Notes under the pieces: generated by a model
What the model saw: the letters and a program-made list of their open reading frames with translations, nothing else
Database searches by the model: none
What the model was told of the DNA's origin: nothing
Position numbers and translations under genes: made by a program
Shown here: positions 33,450 through 45,546 of the stretch, in pieces
How positions within the stretch are numbered: the first letter of the stretch is position 1
How the letters are laid out: each line of letters opens with the position of its first letter
NCBI RefSeq assembly: GCF_005404815.1
Contig: NZ_BJDF01000008.1
Coordinates: forward strand, 1-64,000
DNA length: 64,000 bases
Reading direction: 5' to 3'
DNA from: Companilactobacillus huachuanensis
GTDB lineage: Bacteria > Bacillota > Bacilli > Lactobacillales > Lactobacillaceae

Positions 33450-35576
33450 TTATTTCAATGTTGAATCGGAGGCCCTGATCCATTCATCAGTAGCAACACG
33501 ATACATCTTCTGTCCCTTGATAGTTGCAGAACGATCTGTGTACCAAGGAGTATTTGTATCCAAAGCACGATCAATAATTACTTGACCACGACTGTTGTAT
33601 ACAGGTGTCAAATTCTCACTATTAGTTGTAGCAACAGTTTGTAATGGTGTGTACTTGTAAACATCACTAGCCTTTACGTATTCATTTGTAGCGACACGAT
33701 AGTATTCCGCACCATTGATAGTCAATGACTTGTCAATGATCCAACTTGAACCTTCTGACAAGACAACATCATTATTCAACTTACCCTTTTCGTTGTAAAT
33801 CTTGATGTACCCATTCTTTGGATAACCTGAAACGATGTTATCTTCAGTTTGATCAGATTTTTGAACGTAGACAGTTGATGTTGGTGTGTCTTTGTCAATC
33901 GTATAGTTAACGTCATCAGCGCTAACAAAAGCATAGCCTGTTGGAGCCTTTAGAACGATTGTTGAGCCATCAGCACCCTTACCAGCTTCAGTTCCAACCT
34001 CTTTGCCAGTATCTTGGTCAACGTAAGAAATGCTGTATGGTGTGTCTGCAGCAATTACGTACTTAGTTACATTTTGGTTGTTCTTGAGTAATAAGAATCC
34101 ATTGTCAACAATTGAAGCAAAAGCATAACCATCTGGAGCAGTTAGTCCGATATAATCGCCTAAAGCACCTTCACTCTTAACAGGAGTTCCAACTACTTTG
34201 CCAGTGGTCTTATCTCTGTAAGTAACAGTATATGAAAGGTTGCCTACTGTACTTTGAATTGGTTTAACATAGATATCTTTCGTTGGTTGATCAGCATTCA
34301 ATGTTTGCATGAAGTCACCCAAGTTAACTAATTGATAGCCAGTTGGAATGCTCTTCAAAATAGTTGATGATCCATTGTTACCAGTTAATGTTTCTGTACC
34401 TGCTGATTTTCCTGTAATTGAATCAATATAGTTTACGGTAGTTTTGGCAGCCTTTGTAACGGTAAAGTCAGCTTCCGTAGTAGTTTGAGCTAAAGTTGTT
34501 GATGATTGATCACCACTTAAACTATAATCTGTACCCGTAAGTGCTGTAGTTGCAGCAGCGCTATCAATAGTATCTCCAACTTTTCCAGTTGCGTCTTTAG
34601 TAAACACGACGTTACCAGTCTTGGCATCTTTGAAGACCATCGTGTAATTGACTGCAGTATCAGTGCTTGCTGTTAAAGTAGCTTGTCCTGTTACTCCGGT
34701 AAAGGTAATTGCATTACCAGTAGCTGAATCATTTACTGGATTACCTGCAGAATCAATTGCAGCAACAGTATACTTAATTGCCGTAAGATCAGTTGTATCA
34801 GTTGGTGTTGCCAAGAATTTTTGACCATTAGCAGTAAAAGCAATTGGACTCTTTGCGGCGTCCTCTGTTGATACTACACGACTAGGTACAGTTGGAGCAC
34901 TATATAGATTTACAGTTCCAGTAGCCGGAATACCACTTCCATAAATATCACTTGGTGTAAATACGACCGCACCACTAGCAGTAACTGAAGTAGGATTTGA
35001 ACTTAAAGTGGCTGCATTAACATTACCTTTAGCATCATTACCATTCGTTGTTTTAGCAGTAACTAACTTGCTTAAACTAGCATTAGCTTCATCAGCCGAT
35101 GTATAATTCATCGTTGTTCCTTGGCTAAATGATACGGTGGGCTTAGCAAGACTGTAACTAACGCTGGCTTTCTTTGTTGTACCATCCAATGTATAACTAA
35201 CTTCGGTTACAAAGCCAGTCTTTGAATCTGTAGTAACAGCTGTTATAGGAACCAGTTGCCCGTTTTCATCAACAACATTCAATTCACCTTGCAAAGTACT
35301 CAAGAATGAAGATGCAGTTTTTTCACCGAAAATTGGTGTAGCAGTTAAAGTACTACCATCTACCAAGTCAGTAAATTGAGTTTGTGCATTGACCTTATTT
35401 GCTGTTGACTTTGAACCTAACAAATCATTAATAACTTGAATGACATTATTAGTAATTGAACTAGTATCAACCTTCAATGGATTACTACTTGCAGCTTGAA
35501 CGACTGAAGTACTTGCCCCTAATACAGTACTAGAAAGCAAAACTCCTGCCAGTACCATTTTTGTATATTTTTTCAT
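33450..35576 (-). CDS. Secreted surface protein with MucBP-like repeats and C-terminal SLAP domains
   Basis: 708-aa exported protein. Signal peptide at 1-~29 (MKKYTKMVLAGVLLSSTVLG, cleavage near VQA-A). Thr/Ser/Ala-rich beta domains occupy ~30-380. Two or three MucBP-like units follow (~385-580), each with the pattern YVDQDTGKEVGTE...GSTIVLKAPTGYAF. Two SLAP-type units close the protein (~585-645 and ~650-708, both with the YRVATNEY/YRVATDEW core). There is no LPxTG motif, so cell-wall binding would be non-covalent through the SLAP units. The start is the ATG behind GGGAG. Adhesion or S-layer-associated function is inferred from domains. Confidence 0.8.
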   Translation of the reverse strand: MKKYTKMVLAGVLLSSTVLGASTSVVQAASSNPLKVDTSSITNNVIQVINDLLGSKSTANKVNAQTQFTDLVDGSTLTATPIFGEKTASSFLSTLQGELNVVDENGQLVPITAVTTDSKTGFVTEVSYTLDGTTKKASVSYSLAKPTVSFSQGTTMNYTSADEANASLSKLVTAKTTNGNDAKGNVNAATLSSNPTSVTASGAVVFTPSDIYGSGIPATGTVNLYSAPTVPSRVVSTEDAAKSPIAFTANGQKFLATPTDTTDLTAIKYTVAAIDSAGNPVNDSATGNAITFTGVTGQATLTASTDTAVNYTMVFKDAKTGNVVFTKDATGKVGDTIDSAAATTALTGTDYSLSGDQSSTTLAQTTTEADFTVTKAAKTTVNYIDSITGKSAGTETLTGNNGSSTILKSIPTGYQLVNLGDFMQTLNADQPTKDIYVKPIQSTVGNLSYTVTYRDKTTGKVVGTPVKSEGALGDYIGLTAPDGYAFASIVDNGFLLLKNNQNVTKYVIAADTPYSISYVDQDTGKEVGTEAGKGADGSTIVLKAPTGYAFVSADDVNYTIDKDTPTSTVYVQKSDQTEDNIVSGYPKNGYIKIYNEKGKLNNDVVLSEGSSWIIDKSLTINGAEYYRVATNEYVKASDVYKYTPLQTVATTNSENLTPVYNSRGQVIIDRALDTNTPWYTDRSATIKGQKMYRVATDEWIRASDSTLK

Positions 35577-35639
35577 AAACACATATCTCCCTGATAAATT
35601 AATATATATCTACACACCCTTAGCATATCAGTTATGCCA

Positions 35640-35684
35640 AAAAAAAGAAGTCATTTTTTGTCGAAAATGTCTTCTTTTTTCAAT
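35640..35684 (-). terminator. Terminator after the 73-aa gene
   Basis: AAAGAAGACATTTTCG / CAAAAAATGACTTCTTTTTT stem with T-run on the minus strand, and A/T runs on both sides. It separates the 73-aa gene from the surface-protein gene. Confidence 0.7.
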
Positions 35685-35699
35685 ATTCTTAAATAAAAT

Positions 35700-35921
35700 T
35701 TAAAGTTTCTTACGAAATTTAGAAATTCGATCATTACGACGATGACGCATGAACTTATCGTGATTTTTTTCCATGCCACCCAAATAAATAACCGAAAGTA
35801 CAATTACTGCAAATAGTGCCAATAACGCATTTGGTTGATTAAATGAATAGAGTCCTATCGCAATTAAAACCAGTACAATAATGGATACTCTCAGCGTAAC
35901 CCTAGGTACTTTGTCCTTCAT
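35700..35921 (-). CDS. Small membrane protein with basic tail
   Basis: 73 aa: two close hydrophobic segments (~11-28 and ~31-48) followed by a strongly basic, cytoplasmic C-terminus (HRRNDRISKFRKKL). Not recognised as a named family. ATG behind GAGGTAAT. It stands alone between the GH1 gene and a terminator, 82 bp from the former. Confidence 0.6.
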   Translation of the reverse strand: MKDKVPRVTLRVSIIVLVLIAIGLYSFNQPNALLALFAVIVLSVIYLGGMEKNHDKFMRHRRNDRISKFRKKL

Positions 35922-36003
35922 AATTAATTACCTCTTTGCTTTGAGATTGTACTTATATTATGAAAGATTTTAACTCATCAAGCAATCAAGACGCTTACAA
36001 ATT

Positions 36004-37464
<1,461 letters not shown>

Positions 37465-37480
37465 TTAAACTATGTATATA

Positions 37481-37495
37481 TGGTAACGCTTTCCA
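37481..37495. promoter_or_regulatory. Catabolite-responsive element (cre)
   Basis: TGGTAACGCTTTCCA, a match to the palindromic CcpA site TG-N-AANCGNTTNC-A, located upstream of the GH1 start codon at 37446. Confidence 0.8.
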
Positions 37496-37607
37496 TACTT
37501 TAAAATAAACATTTAATTTTCATTTATATTGATTTTCGATATTTTTATATTGTTTATCGATATGAAATGACGTAAAATACATTTAACAAATGACAGGAGT
37601 CCTAAAT

Positions 37608-38081
37608 ATGCAAATCAAAACGACGCTTCTTAAAATAGTCACAGCAGGAATCGATGCCTTTCTGCTATTATTCTGTTTCATGTTAACTCTGGGTCTGTTT
37701 TCTTCAATTCAGTCTCATTCAATGGTGCACTTTCAATTATTGACAATAATTTCACTGTACGTAACTTGCTTGGTAGTTTTCGTAATCAGCTTTTATTTAT
37801 TCAGAATTTTCCGTCTGATTGACAAACATGATTTCTTTACCAAAAAAGCACTACATTTTGTTAGAATCGTCCGTTACTTGTTCACTGCCGCTTCAGTCAC
37901 CCTTGCAGGAATTCTCCCTTTCATTGTAATAACGGCCCATCAGGGAGGAGCCCCTGGGATAATTCTTCTAGCCTTAGCTTTCGTCTTATTTCCTCTAGCC
38001 ATTTCAGCCTTCGTCTCTGTGATGGAAAAAATTTTGATCAATTCAATCAAATTCAAGCAAGAAAATGAACTGACAATTTAG
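37608..38081 (+). CDS. DUF2975 membrane protein
   Basis: 157-aa protein with four hydrophobic segments and the DUF2975 core FRIFRLIDKHDFFTKKALHFVRIVRY between helices 2 and 3. The family is nearly always encoded directly before a YozG-like regulator, as here (7 bases apart), but its role is unknown. Start at the ATG behind AGGAGTCC; a frame of six more codons is open upstream. Confidence 0.8.
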   Translation: MQIKTTLLKIVTAGIDAFLLLFCFMLTLGLFSSIQSHSMVHFQLLTIISLYVTCLVVFVISFYLFRIFRLIDKHDFFTKKALHFVRIVRYLFTAASVTLAGILPFIVITAHQGGAPGIILLALAFVLFPLAISAFVSVMEKILINSIKFKQENELTI

Positions 38082-38088
38082 GTGACCT

Positions 38089-38304
38089 ATGATAAAAATA
38101 AATTTGGATTTACTACTATTGCAACACAAAATGACTGTAACTGAATTGGCTGAAAAAGTTGGTATTACTCAAGCAAATATCTCCATTCTAAAAAATGGTA
38201 AGGCCAAAGCCATCCGTTTCTCGACACTGGAAAAGATTTGTGAAGTATTATCGTGTCAACCAGGCGATATCCTCGAATATGTACCCGACGAATCGTCTAA
38301 CTGA
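38089..38304 (+). CDS. YozG/XRE-type small HTH regulator
   Basis: 71-aa Cro/CI-type helix-turn-helix protein (TVTELAEKVGITQANISILKNGKAKAIRF then a third helix STLEKICEVLSCQPGDILEY). It has no other domain. It forms an operon with the DUF2975 gene and presumably controls it. RBS GTGACC-type is weak, suggesting translational coupling. Confidence 0.85.
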   Translation: MIKINLDLLLLQHKMTVTELAEKVGITQANISILKNGKAKAIRFSTLEKICEVLSCQPGDILEYVPDESSN

Positions 38305-38405
38305 TTCAATTCATTTAACTTCACAAATTAGTCACGCTTTCATTAAAATAAATGAAAATACCTGTGATATGATGAACTTAAAGCTAAATGAAAGGAGTCT
38401 TAACT

Positions 38406-38780
38406 ATGTCGAAACGAGTTGTCGCTGTAGCGATTAATATCAAAAAGATTCCCTATGTTAATGACACAGAAGTTATTTTTACACCCGGGAAACAAAAGAT
38501 TTGGTACACTGCCAATACTGTACCAATCGAAATCCCCAAAGTTGTTCAATTTGGAGATGTAATAATAAATAAGTTTATAAAGAAGTTTTTGAAGAAGTCG
38601 AAGAAACATGATATTTTGAAATTAAGGTATTTCACTATGCAAGTTGCCAAACGCCTCAAGAAATCCGATTATAACGAAATTATTTTTGAGAATGACGAAT
38701 TAAAAAATCGGATTTCTTCCAAGTTAACTAAAGAATATGTTATTAGAGATGCAAAAGGAGCTTTATCCACGGAAGGATAA
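38406..38780 (+). CDS. Hypothetical basic protein (124 aa)
   Basis: 124 aa, not recognised. No signal peptide or transmembrane segment. The middle is Lys-rich (KFIKKFLKKSKKHDILKLRY), with mixed charge elsewhere, compatible with nucleic-acid or membrane-surface binding. ATG behind GAAAGGAG. It ends in its own terminator, whose stem overlaps the last codons. No operon partner. Confidence 0.6.
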   Translation: MSKRVVAVAINIKKIPYVNDTEVIFTPGKQKIWYTANTVPIEIPKVVQFGDVIINKFIKKFLKKSKKHDILKLRYFTMQVAKRLKKSDYNEIIFENDELKNRISSKLTKEYVIRDAKGALSTEG

Positions 38781-38793
38781 GCTCCTTTTTTTG
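38755..38793 (+). terminator. Terminator of the 124-aa gene
   Basis: AAAGGAGCTTATCC-type stem (AAGGAGCTTTATCC / GGATAAGCTCCTT) followed by TTTTTT, beginning inside the coding sequence. Confidence 0.8.
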
Positions 38794-38970
38794 CCGCTTC
38801 CAATCGTCAGTAATGCAGTCTGCTTTGTGACCGGTGCGAGCCAAAGTACGGTCTCGCGCCTCGATTTTGAGCTTCGAATAGACCGCGAATCTCAAAATAC
38901 GTCAGTGGAGTAAGAGCTAAAGCTCTAACACCACTCCCACAGCTGTCTGCATAACTGACGATTGGAAGCT
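38793..38970 (-). repeat. Cloverleaf core repeat, type B (reverse orientation), divergent
   Basis: Closing stem CTTCCAATCGTCAGTAATGC / GCATAACTGACGATTGGAAG has no sequence in common with other copies. The interior keeps the family arms, with second arm AGAGCTAAAGCTCT and third arm TTTTGAG...CTCAAAA on the reverse strand. Confidence 0.8.
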
Positions 38971-39024
38971 AATTTTTTGTATACCTGCTAATTAATTTGT
39001 ATATCTAGTTTCTTAATTAAATAC

Positions 39025-39375
39025 TAAAGGTTGAAAGGCAAAAAAATAATATACCCCCAAAGTTGTTCTAACTTTGGAGGTATAAGTCATGTTATTAAAG
39101 GTCTAAAGTCAATTTATTTAAATAAGCAGAAGTCCTTATTTCACTGTTACGCAATTAAAAAAAATAAACTAGTTGGAAGAGCTGAGAGTATTCAATTGCA
39201 GCGAAAGTGGCGTTATTGCTTTAGCAATTACACCACCGGGCGTGTTGAAGACTCGCGGCTTTTGCGAGGTTTCAACCGAGGTCCGAGACCGCACTTTGGC
39301 TCGGATCGTTCCGCGCAGCAATTGAATACTCTCAGCTCTGGAAACGGCATACATAACTAAACATTCAATTTAAAG
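39025..39375 (+). repeat. Cloverleaf repeat with extra hairpin in left flank
   Basis: Left terminal repeat CTAAAGGTTGAAAGG, intact core (second arm TATTGCTTTAGCAATTA), degenerate right terminal repeat (CATTCAATTTAAAG). The left flank contains an inserted hairpin CCCCCAAAGTTGTTCTAACT / TTGGAGG-type at 39054-39082 not seen in other copies. No target duplication. Confidence 0.85.
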
Positions 39376-39651
39376 TGCAGTGATAAATGTTAATATTCCT
39401 AAGACAATTCCCGGTAGATTGGCTATTATAACTGGCCAGTCTTTTTTACGTTTCAGCAATCCATAAGAGACCCACAATGTACTATTCAACGCCGCACACA
39501 ATGGCTGTAAAGGATTCCCCTTGCTGCCCGCTAAATTATTCATTATTTGAGGAATGTAGGAAACGTACATCAAAATTGAGAATAATGTTGCTAAACGGCT
39601 GACATAAAATAGTAGGTCCTTATCTACTTTTTGAATTTTTGGTTGATTCAT
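39370..39651 (-). CDS. SemiSWEET-type sugar transporter
   Basis: 93-aa, three-helix membrane protein with the MtN3/PQ-loop pattern: VSRLATLFSILMYVSYIPQI carries the conserved Pro-Gln, followed by the triple-helix bundle residues NSTLWVSYG (conserved Asn and Trp). SemiSWEETs dimerise and transport sugars by facilitated diffusion. It is the last gene after ROK kinase and GH1 (10 bp gap), so its cargo is likely a beta-glucoside. The right terminal repeat of a cloverleaf element overlaps its 3' end. Confidence 0.8.
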   Translation of the reverse strand: MNQPKIQKVDKDLLFYVSRLATLFSILMYVSYIPQIMNNLAGSKGNPLQPLCAALNSTLWVSYGLLKRKKDWPVIIANLPGIVLGILTFITAL

Positions 39652-39661
39652 TTCAATTTCC

Positions 39662-42051
<2,390 letters not shown>

Positions 42052-42176
42052 CTTTTTTCTCCTAATCTGCTTGCCATACGTTATTAATATATTTTTATTA
42101 TCGCAATTCTGTTATCATTAATTTGTTGATTATCACTTTTTTTTAACTAATAAAGCTTTTTAATCGAGGTATAACC

Positions 42177-43289
42177 ATGAATTTTAAAACGGTTACAGAT
42201 TTCTTCCACACTGCTACCAATCTATCAGTCTTCATCTTTAATCCTAAAAATGAACAAACTTATTTGGCAAAAATGACTGTTGCACCAATGTTACCAACTG
42301 GTCTACAGGAAAAGATGTTGAATAATATCAATCAGAATATTACAATTTCCATCTTCTCAAGAATTGGTTCCATCGCCACATTCAGGTTGGACGATTCCAA
42401 ATTTATCATTTGGGCAGCCTCAAGCGCCATCACTGGCAATGGTAAATATGCCGATAAAATTCCCTTGATTGACTTCAATACATTCAAGGCTCAATTGAAT
42501 CTGTTTTATATATCCTTGACTCAAACCGTGCCCAATTTTTCCAGTAATCAGTTGGACCTGACGGATTATGACATTATTGATCGTCCCAACCAACAACTTG
42601 AATCTTTCAATGAAAATAAACCATCGCACAATGGTTATTTAGCTGAGCAGAAAATGCTACTTGGTGTTGAACACGGCAATCTCAAGGAGTTCAATGACAA
42701 TTATGTAACTTTCATGGATCAAGGTAATTTTGGTATTCTTGCTCCTGATGATCTCCGAAGTAAGAAAAATATTACCGTAGCGGCAACGACCCTCTTCACT
42801 CGAGCAGCAATTCGTGGTGGCATGTTTGCTGAGGATGCTTATAATCTGAGTGATGAATGTATCAAAAAGACTGAGGCAATCCGAAACATCACAAATATTT
42901 ACGAATATACCCGAACGATTGGGGAAAGGTTCGTTAAGAATGTGGCTCAAATAAAACGTCAAAACATTCCTTCAATCATTTATCGTGCTCAAGAATATAT
43001 TTATGATAATCTGGCTAACGTTGAAGACGTTTCCGAAATTTCCCAAAATGTCGGTTGTAGCAAATCATATTTGATGCATCTCTTCAAAGATACGACCGGA
43101 ATCAGCGTTGTTGAATTTCTAACAGTTCAAAAGGTCTTGTCTGCCAAACAGTTGTTATTGTTCACCCAATTGCCAATCAGTGAAATTGCTACATTAATTG
43201 GCTATAAAAACCAATCGCAATTATCCAGAACATTTAAAAAAATGACCGGATTATCACCGTTAGCTTTTAGAAAGAATCAACATATTTAA
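42177..43289 (+). CDS. AraC-family transcriptional regulator
   Basis: 370-aa regulator. The N-terminal ~250 residues form a ligand-binding region without a recognised cupin motif. The C-terminal AraC domain (~270-370) shows two HTHs: VSEISQNVGCSKSYLMHLFKDTTG and ISEIATLIGYKNQSQLSRTFKKMTG. It is divergent from the ROK-GH1-SemiSWEET operon, which it most likely activates in response to the sugar. RBS GAGGT. Confidence 0.85.
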   Translation: MNFKTVTDFFHTATNLSVFIFNPKNEQTYLAKMTVAPMLPTGLQEKMLNNINQNITISIFSRIGSIATFRLDDSKFIIWAASSAITGNGKYADKIPLIDFNTFKAQLNLFYISLTQTVPNFSSNQLDLTDYDIIDRPNQQLESFNENKPSHNGYLAEQKMLLGVEHGNLKEFNDNYVTFMDQGNFGILAPDDLRSKKNITVAATTLFTRAAIRGGMFAEDAYNLSDECIKKTEAIRNITNIYEYTRTIGERFVKNVAQIKRQNIPSIIYRAQEYIYDNLANVEDVSEISQNVGCSKSYLMHLFKDTTGISVVEFLTVQKVLSAKQLLLFTQLPISEIATLIGYKNQSQLSRTFKKMTGLSPLAFRKNQHI

Positions 43290-43341
43290 AAAAAATAGTG
43301 GAACAAAATATGTTCAACTTTCAAGTATTAAATTGAATAGG

Positions 43342-43377
43342 GACTGTAATCCGATCTTGGATTACAGTCCCTATTCG
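43342..43377. terminator. Bidirectional terminator
   Basis: ATAGGGACTGTAATCC / GGATTACAGTCCCTAT with a 6-nt loop between convergent genes (AraC regulator and esterase). Confidence 0.75.
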
Positions 43378-43423
43378 ATTCGAACGGAAAAAGTTATGCT
43401 TTGTCGCACCCTTATGTTCCGCG

Positions 43424-43460
43424 TCTAAAGGTTGAAAGGTGAAAAAATCAGATAACCATT
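43424..43460 (+). repeat. Cloverleaf repeat left-end remnant
   Basis: CTAAAGGTTGAAAGGTGAAA and AAATCAGATAACCATT match the left 40 bp of the type A element, then stop at the esterase gene. Confidence 0.7.
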
Positions 43461-44322
43461 ATTTAAGGAATTTAGAAATCTTATTCAATGCTTGGTCCGT
43501 CTCAGGCATATCGAAAAGTACAAACACATGGAATAAGTCTTGCCAAACATCCCAAGTGACATCAACTCCGGCTTTTTGACAAAGATAATTCAAAACTTTC
43601 GAATCATCGTACTTAACTTCCTCACTACCACAATTGATCATCAATGGTGGGAAACCAGCAAAGTCACCATAAATTGGCGAAACTAACGGATCTTTAGCAT
43701 ACGGATCATCGAAGTATGGTACTGGATCTCCAGCTCCTAACAACATCGGATCTCTTTCTTGTATCAAAAACTCCGAAGCCATGATATTAATTTGAGTGAT
43801 CACTGGTGAAAAGACAGCAATTTTTTCAGGTAGTTCTTCCTGCTCTGCTTTTAATTGCAATGTCATCGTCAGTGCTAAGGTAGCACCCGCAGATTCTCCA
43901 AAAACAAAAACATGAGTATACTTTTGCTTCAAAAATTTATAAGCTGCAATGACATCCTCTTGAGCAGCAGGATGTCTTGCTTCAGGCCATTGACGATAAT
44001 CAACTGAAAAGCCATCATAATTCATAACTTTCATTAAGCTAAAACAAAGATTGCGACGTGACTTAACTGATCCAGTAGCATAAGCACCACCGTGAATAAA
44101 CATTAGAACAGTATCGTATCTACTATGTTGTAATTCATAAAGCTCACCTTTAACTGAATCGTCGTATTCCGTAAGCTTGATATTATCTGGAATTGAGACT
44201 CCGTTATGTTCATCCGCGTCTTTCCTCAAAAAGACAGCTGTTTCAGGTTTTAACTCATCGGATTGTTGTTGCTTAATACTTTTTGCAATTTTTATTGCTT
44301 GTTTTGCTTGTTCACTTAACAT
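43459..44322 (-). CDS. Alpha/beta-hydrolase (HSL-type esterase)
   Basis: 287-aa hydrolase. Oxyanion-hole motif HGGAY and nucleophile elbow GESAGA, with Asp in the DDPYAKDPLVSP region and the terminal His in LFHVFVLF; this is the hormone-sensitive-lipase/acetyl-esterase layout. Last gene of the rhamnosidase-MFS-esterase run (16 bp behind the MFS gene). It may remove acyl groups from plant glycosides before or after rhamnose release; that is inferred from context. Start at ATG behind AGGGG; ten extra codons are open upstream. Confidence 0.8.
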   Translation of the reverse strand: MLSEQAKQAIKIAKSIKQQQSDELKPETAVFLRKDADEHNGVSIPDNIKLTEYDDSVKGELYELQHSRYDTVLMFIHGGAYATGSVKSRRNLCFSLMKVMNYDGFSVDYRQWPEARHPAAQEDVIAAYKFLKQKYTHVFVFGESAGATLALTMTLQLKAEQEELPEKIAVFSPVITQINIMASEFLIQERDPMLLGAGDPVPYFDDPYAKDPLVSPIYGDFAGFPPLMINCGSEEVKYDDSKVLNYLCQKAGVDVTWDVWQDLFHVFVLFDMPETDQALNKISKFLK

Positions 44323-44338
44323 ATTAATACCCCTATTT

Positions 44339-45544
44339 TTAAGCCTTAACATTATTTGGTAACTTATCAGATTCAGTATGCTCTAGTTTTGAATAATTGG
44401 CCCCAGCAAAAGCAGCGATAACGAATAATACTGCGAAGATCACTAATCCGGCTTCAAAAGTAAAACCAGGTTCAAGATTATTAAATAATGACGAGATGCC
44501 TTTAGCTAAGTAAGGTGAAAGCAGTGTTCCCACATTGGCGCAAGTCATAACGACTGAAGTTGAGAAAGCGACTTGACTCGCAGAGGTCATTCGATTGATA
44601 TTGGCAATCATTGATGCCATAAAGATTGAAACCGAAATTCCAACTAGGATAACTCCGATGGCGCTCAAGATAAGCGAATGAGAAATTGTTAACATTAAAA
44701 AGGCTACTGCAGCAAATCCCAATCCAATGGCCGTCGTGTACTGGAACCAATTTTTTTGAACATACATGAAGATAAATCCACCAGCAGCCATAGCGAAAGC
44801 CATCAAACCTAATAAAGTACTGGCATCAGAAGCAGTTCCGTAATTACGTGAGACAACTAGAAGTGCAAACTTAATTGAAATAAAAGCGAAGGTTGCATTA
44901 AACATGAAAGCAAAGAGTGCTAACAACCAAATTTTGCCATCAACTTTTTTACTATCGTTGGCTTTATTTTGATTTGCATCTGCTTCGGAAATCATGCCCA
45001 CTGTCTTGGGTACATAAATGCCAACCAAAAGGATGATTGGTAAAACAATCAGATAGATCCAATATGACATTTGCCATCCGCTGTTCAATAAAATTCCAGC
45101 TGAATAAGTCATAACAAACATCCCTAACCCTTGAAAAACACTGGATAGTCCAAGCATTTTTTGTTGATCACGACCATCATATAATTGAATGATAAGAGAT
45201 TGTGAGAAGGACATTAACAAACCAGTTCCGAGTCCTAAAACAATTCTTGATATTAAAATCAATGAAAAGTTCATCGTAATGGCAGGAATAACTCCACCAA
45301 TAAAAATTAAAGCTAAACCAGTCATAATAGTTCTCTTAACACCGATGAGATCAGCGACGAGATTACTGATTGGGGTAAAAATAATAATTCCAAGGGATGG
45401 AATCGTCATCAACAATTCAATAGTTGTGGCACTAATATTAGGAAAACTCTTCATCATCAAAGGTAAAGTTGCGGCTGTGGCCCCAGCACTTACCGTAAAG
45501 ACAGACAATATTAAAATTGCAAATCGCGTCATTATTTTTTTCAT
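44339..45544 (-). CDS. Major facilitator superfamily transporter
   Basis: 401-aa, 12-helix permease with the MFS loop motif between helices 2 and 3 (SNLVADLIGVKRTIM) and helix 5 GLGMFVMTYSAG. A central charged loop sits at about residue 190. It lies 2 bases behind the GH78 gene and 16 before the esterase, so it probably imports the rhamnoside or exports an aglycone. Start at ATG behind AAAGGA. Confidence 0.85.
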   Translation of the reverse strand: MKKIMTRFAILILSVFTVSAGATAATLPLMMKSFPNISATTIELLMTIPSLGIIIFTPISNLVADLIGVKRTIMTGLALIFIGGVIPAITMNFSLILISRIVLGLGTGLLMSFSQSLIIQLYDGRDQQKMLGLSSVFQGLGMFVMTYSAGILLNSGWQMSYWIYLIVLPIILLVGIYVPKTVGMISEADANQNKANDSKKVDGKIWLLALFAFMFNATFAFISIKFALLVVSRNYGTASDASTLLGLMAFAMAAGGFIFMYVQKNWFQYTTAIGLGFAAVAFLMLTISHSLILSAIGVILVGISVSIFMASMIANINRMTSASQVAFSTSVVMTCANVGTLLSPYLAKGISSLFNNLEPGFTFEAGLVIFAVLFVIAAFAGANYSKLEHTESDKLPNNVKA

Positions 45545-45546
45545 AA

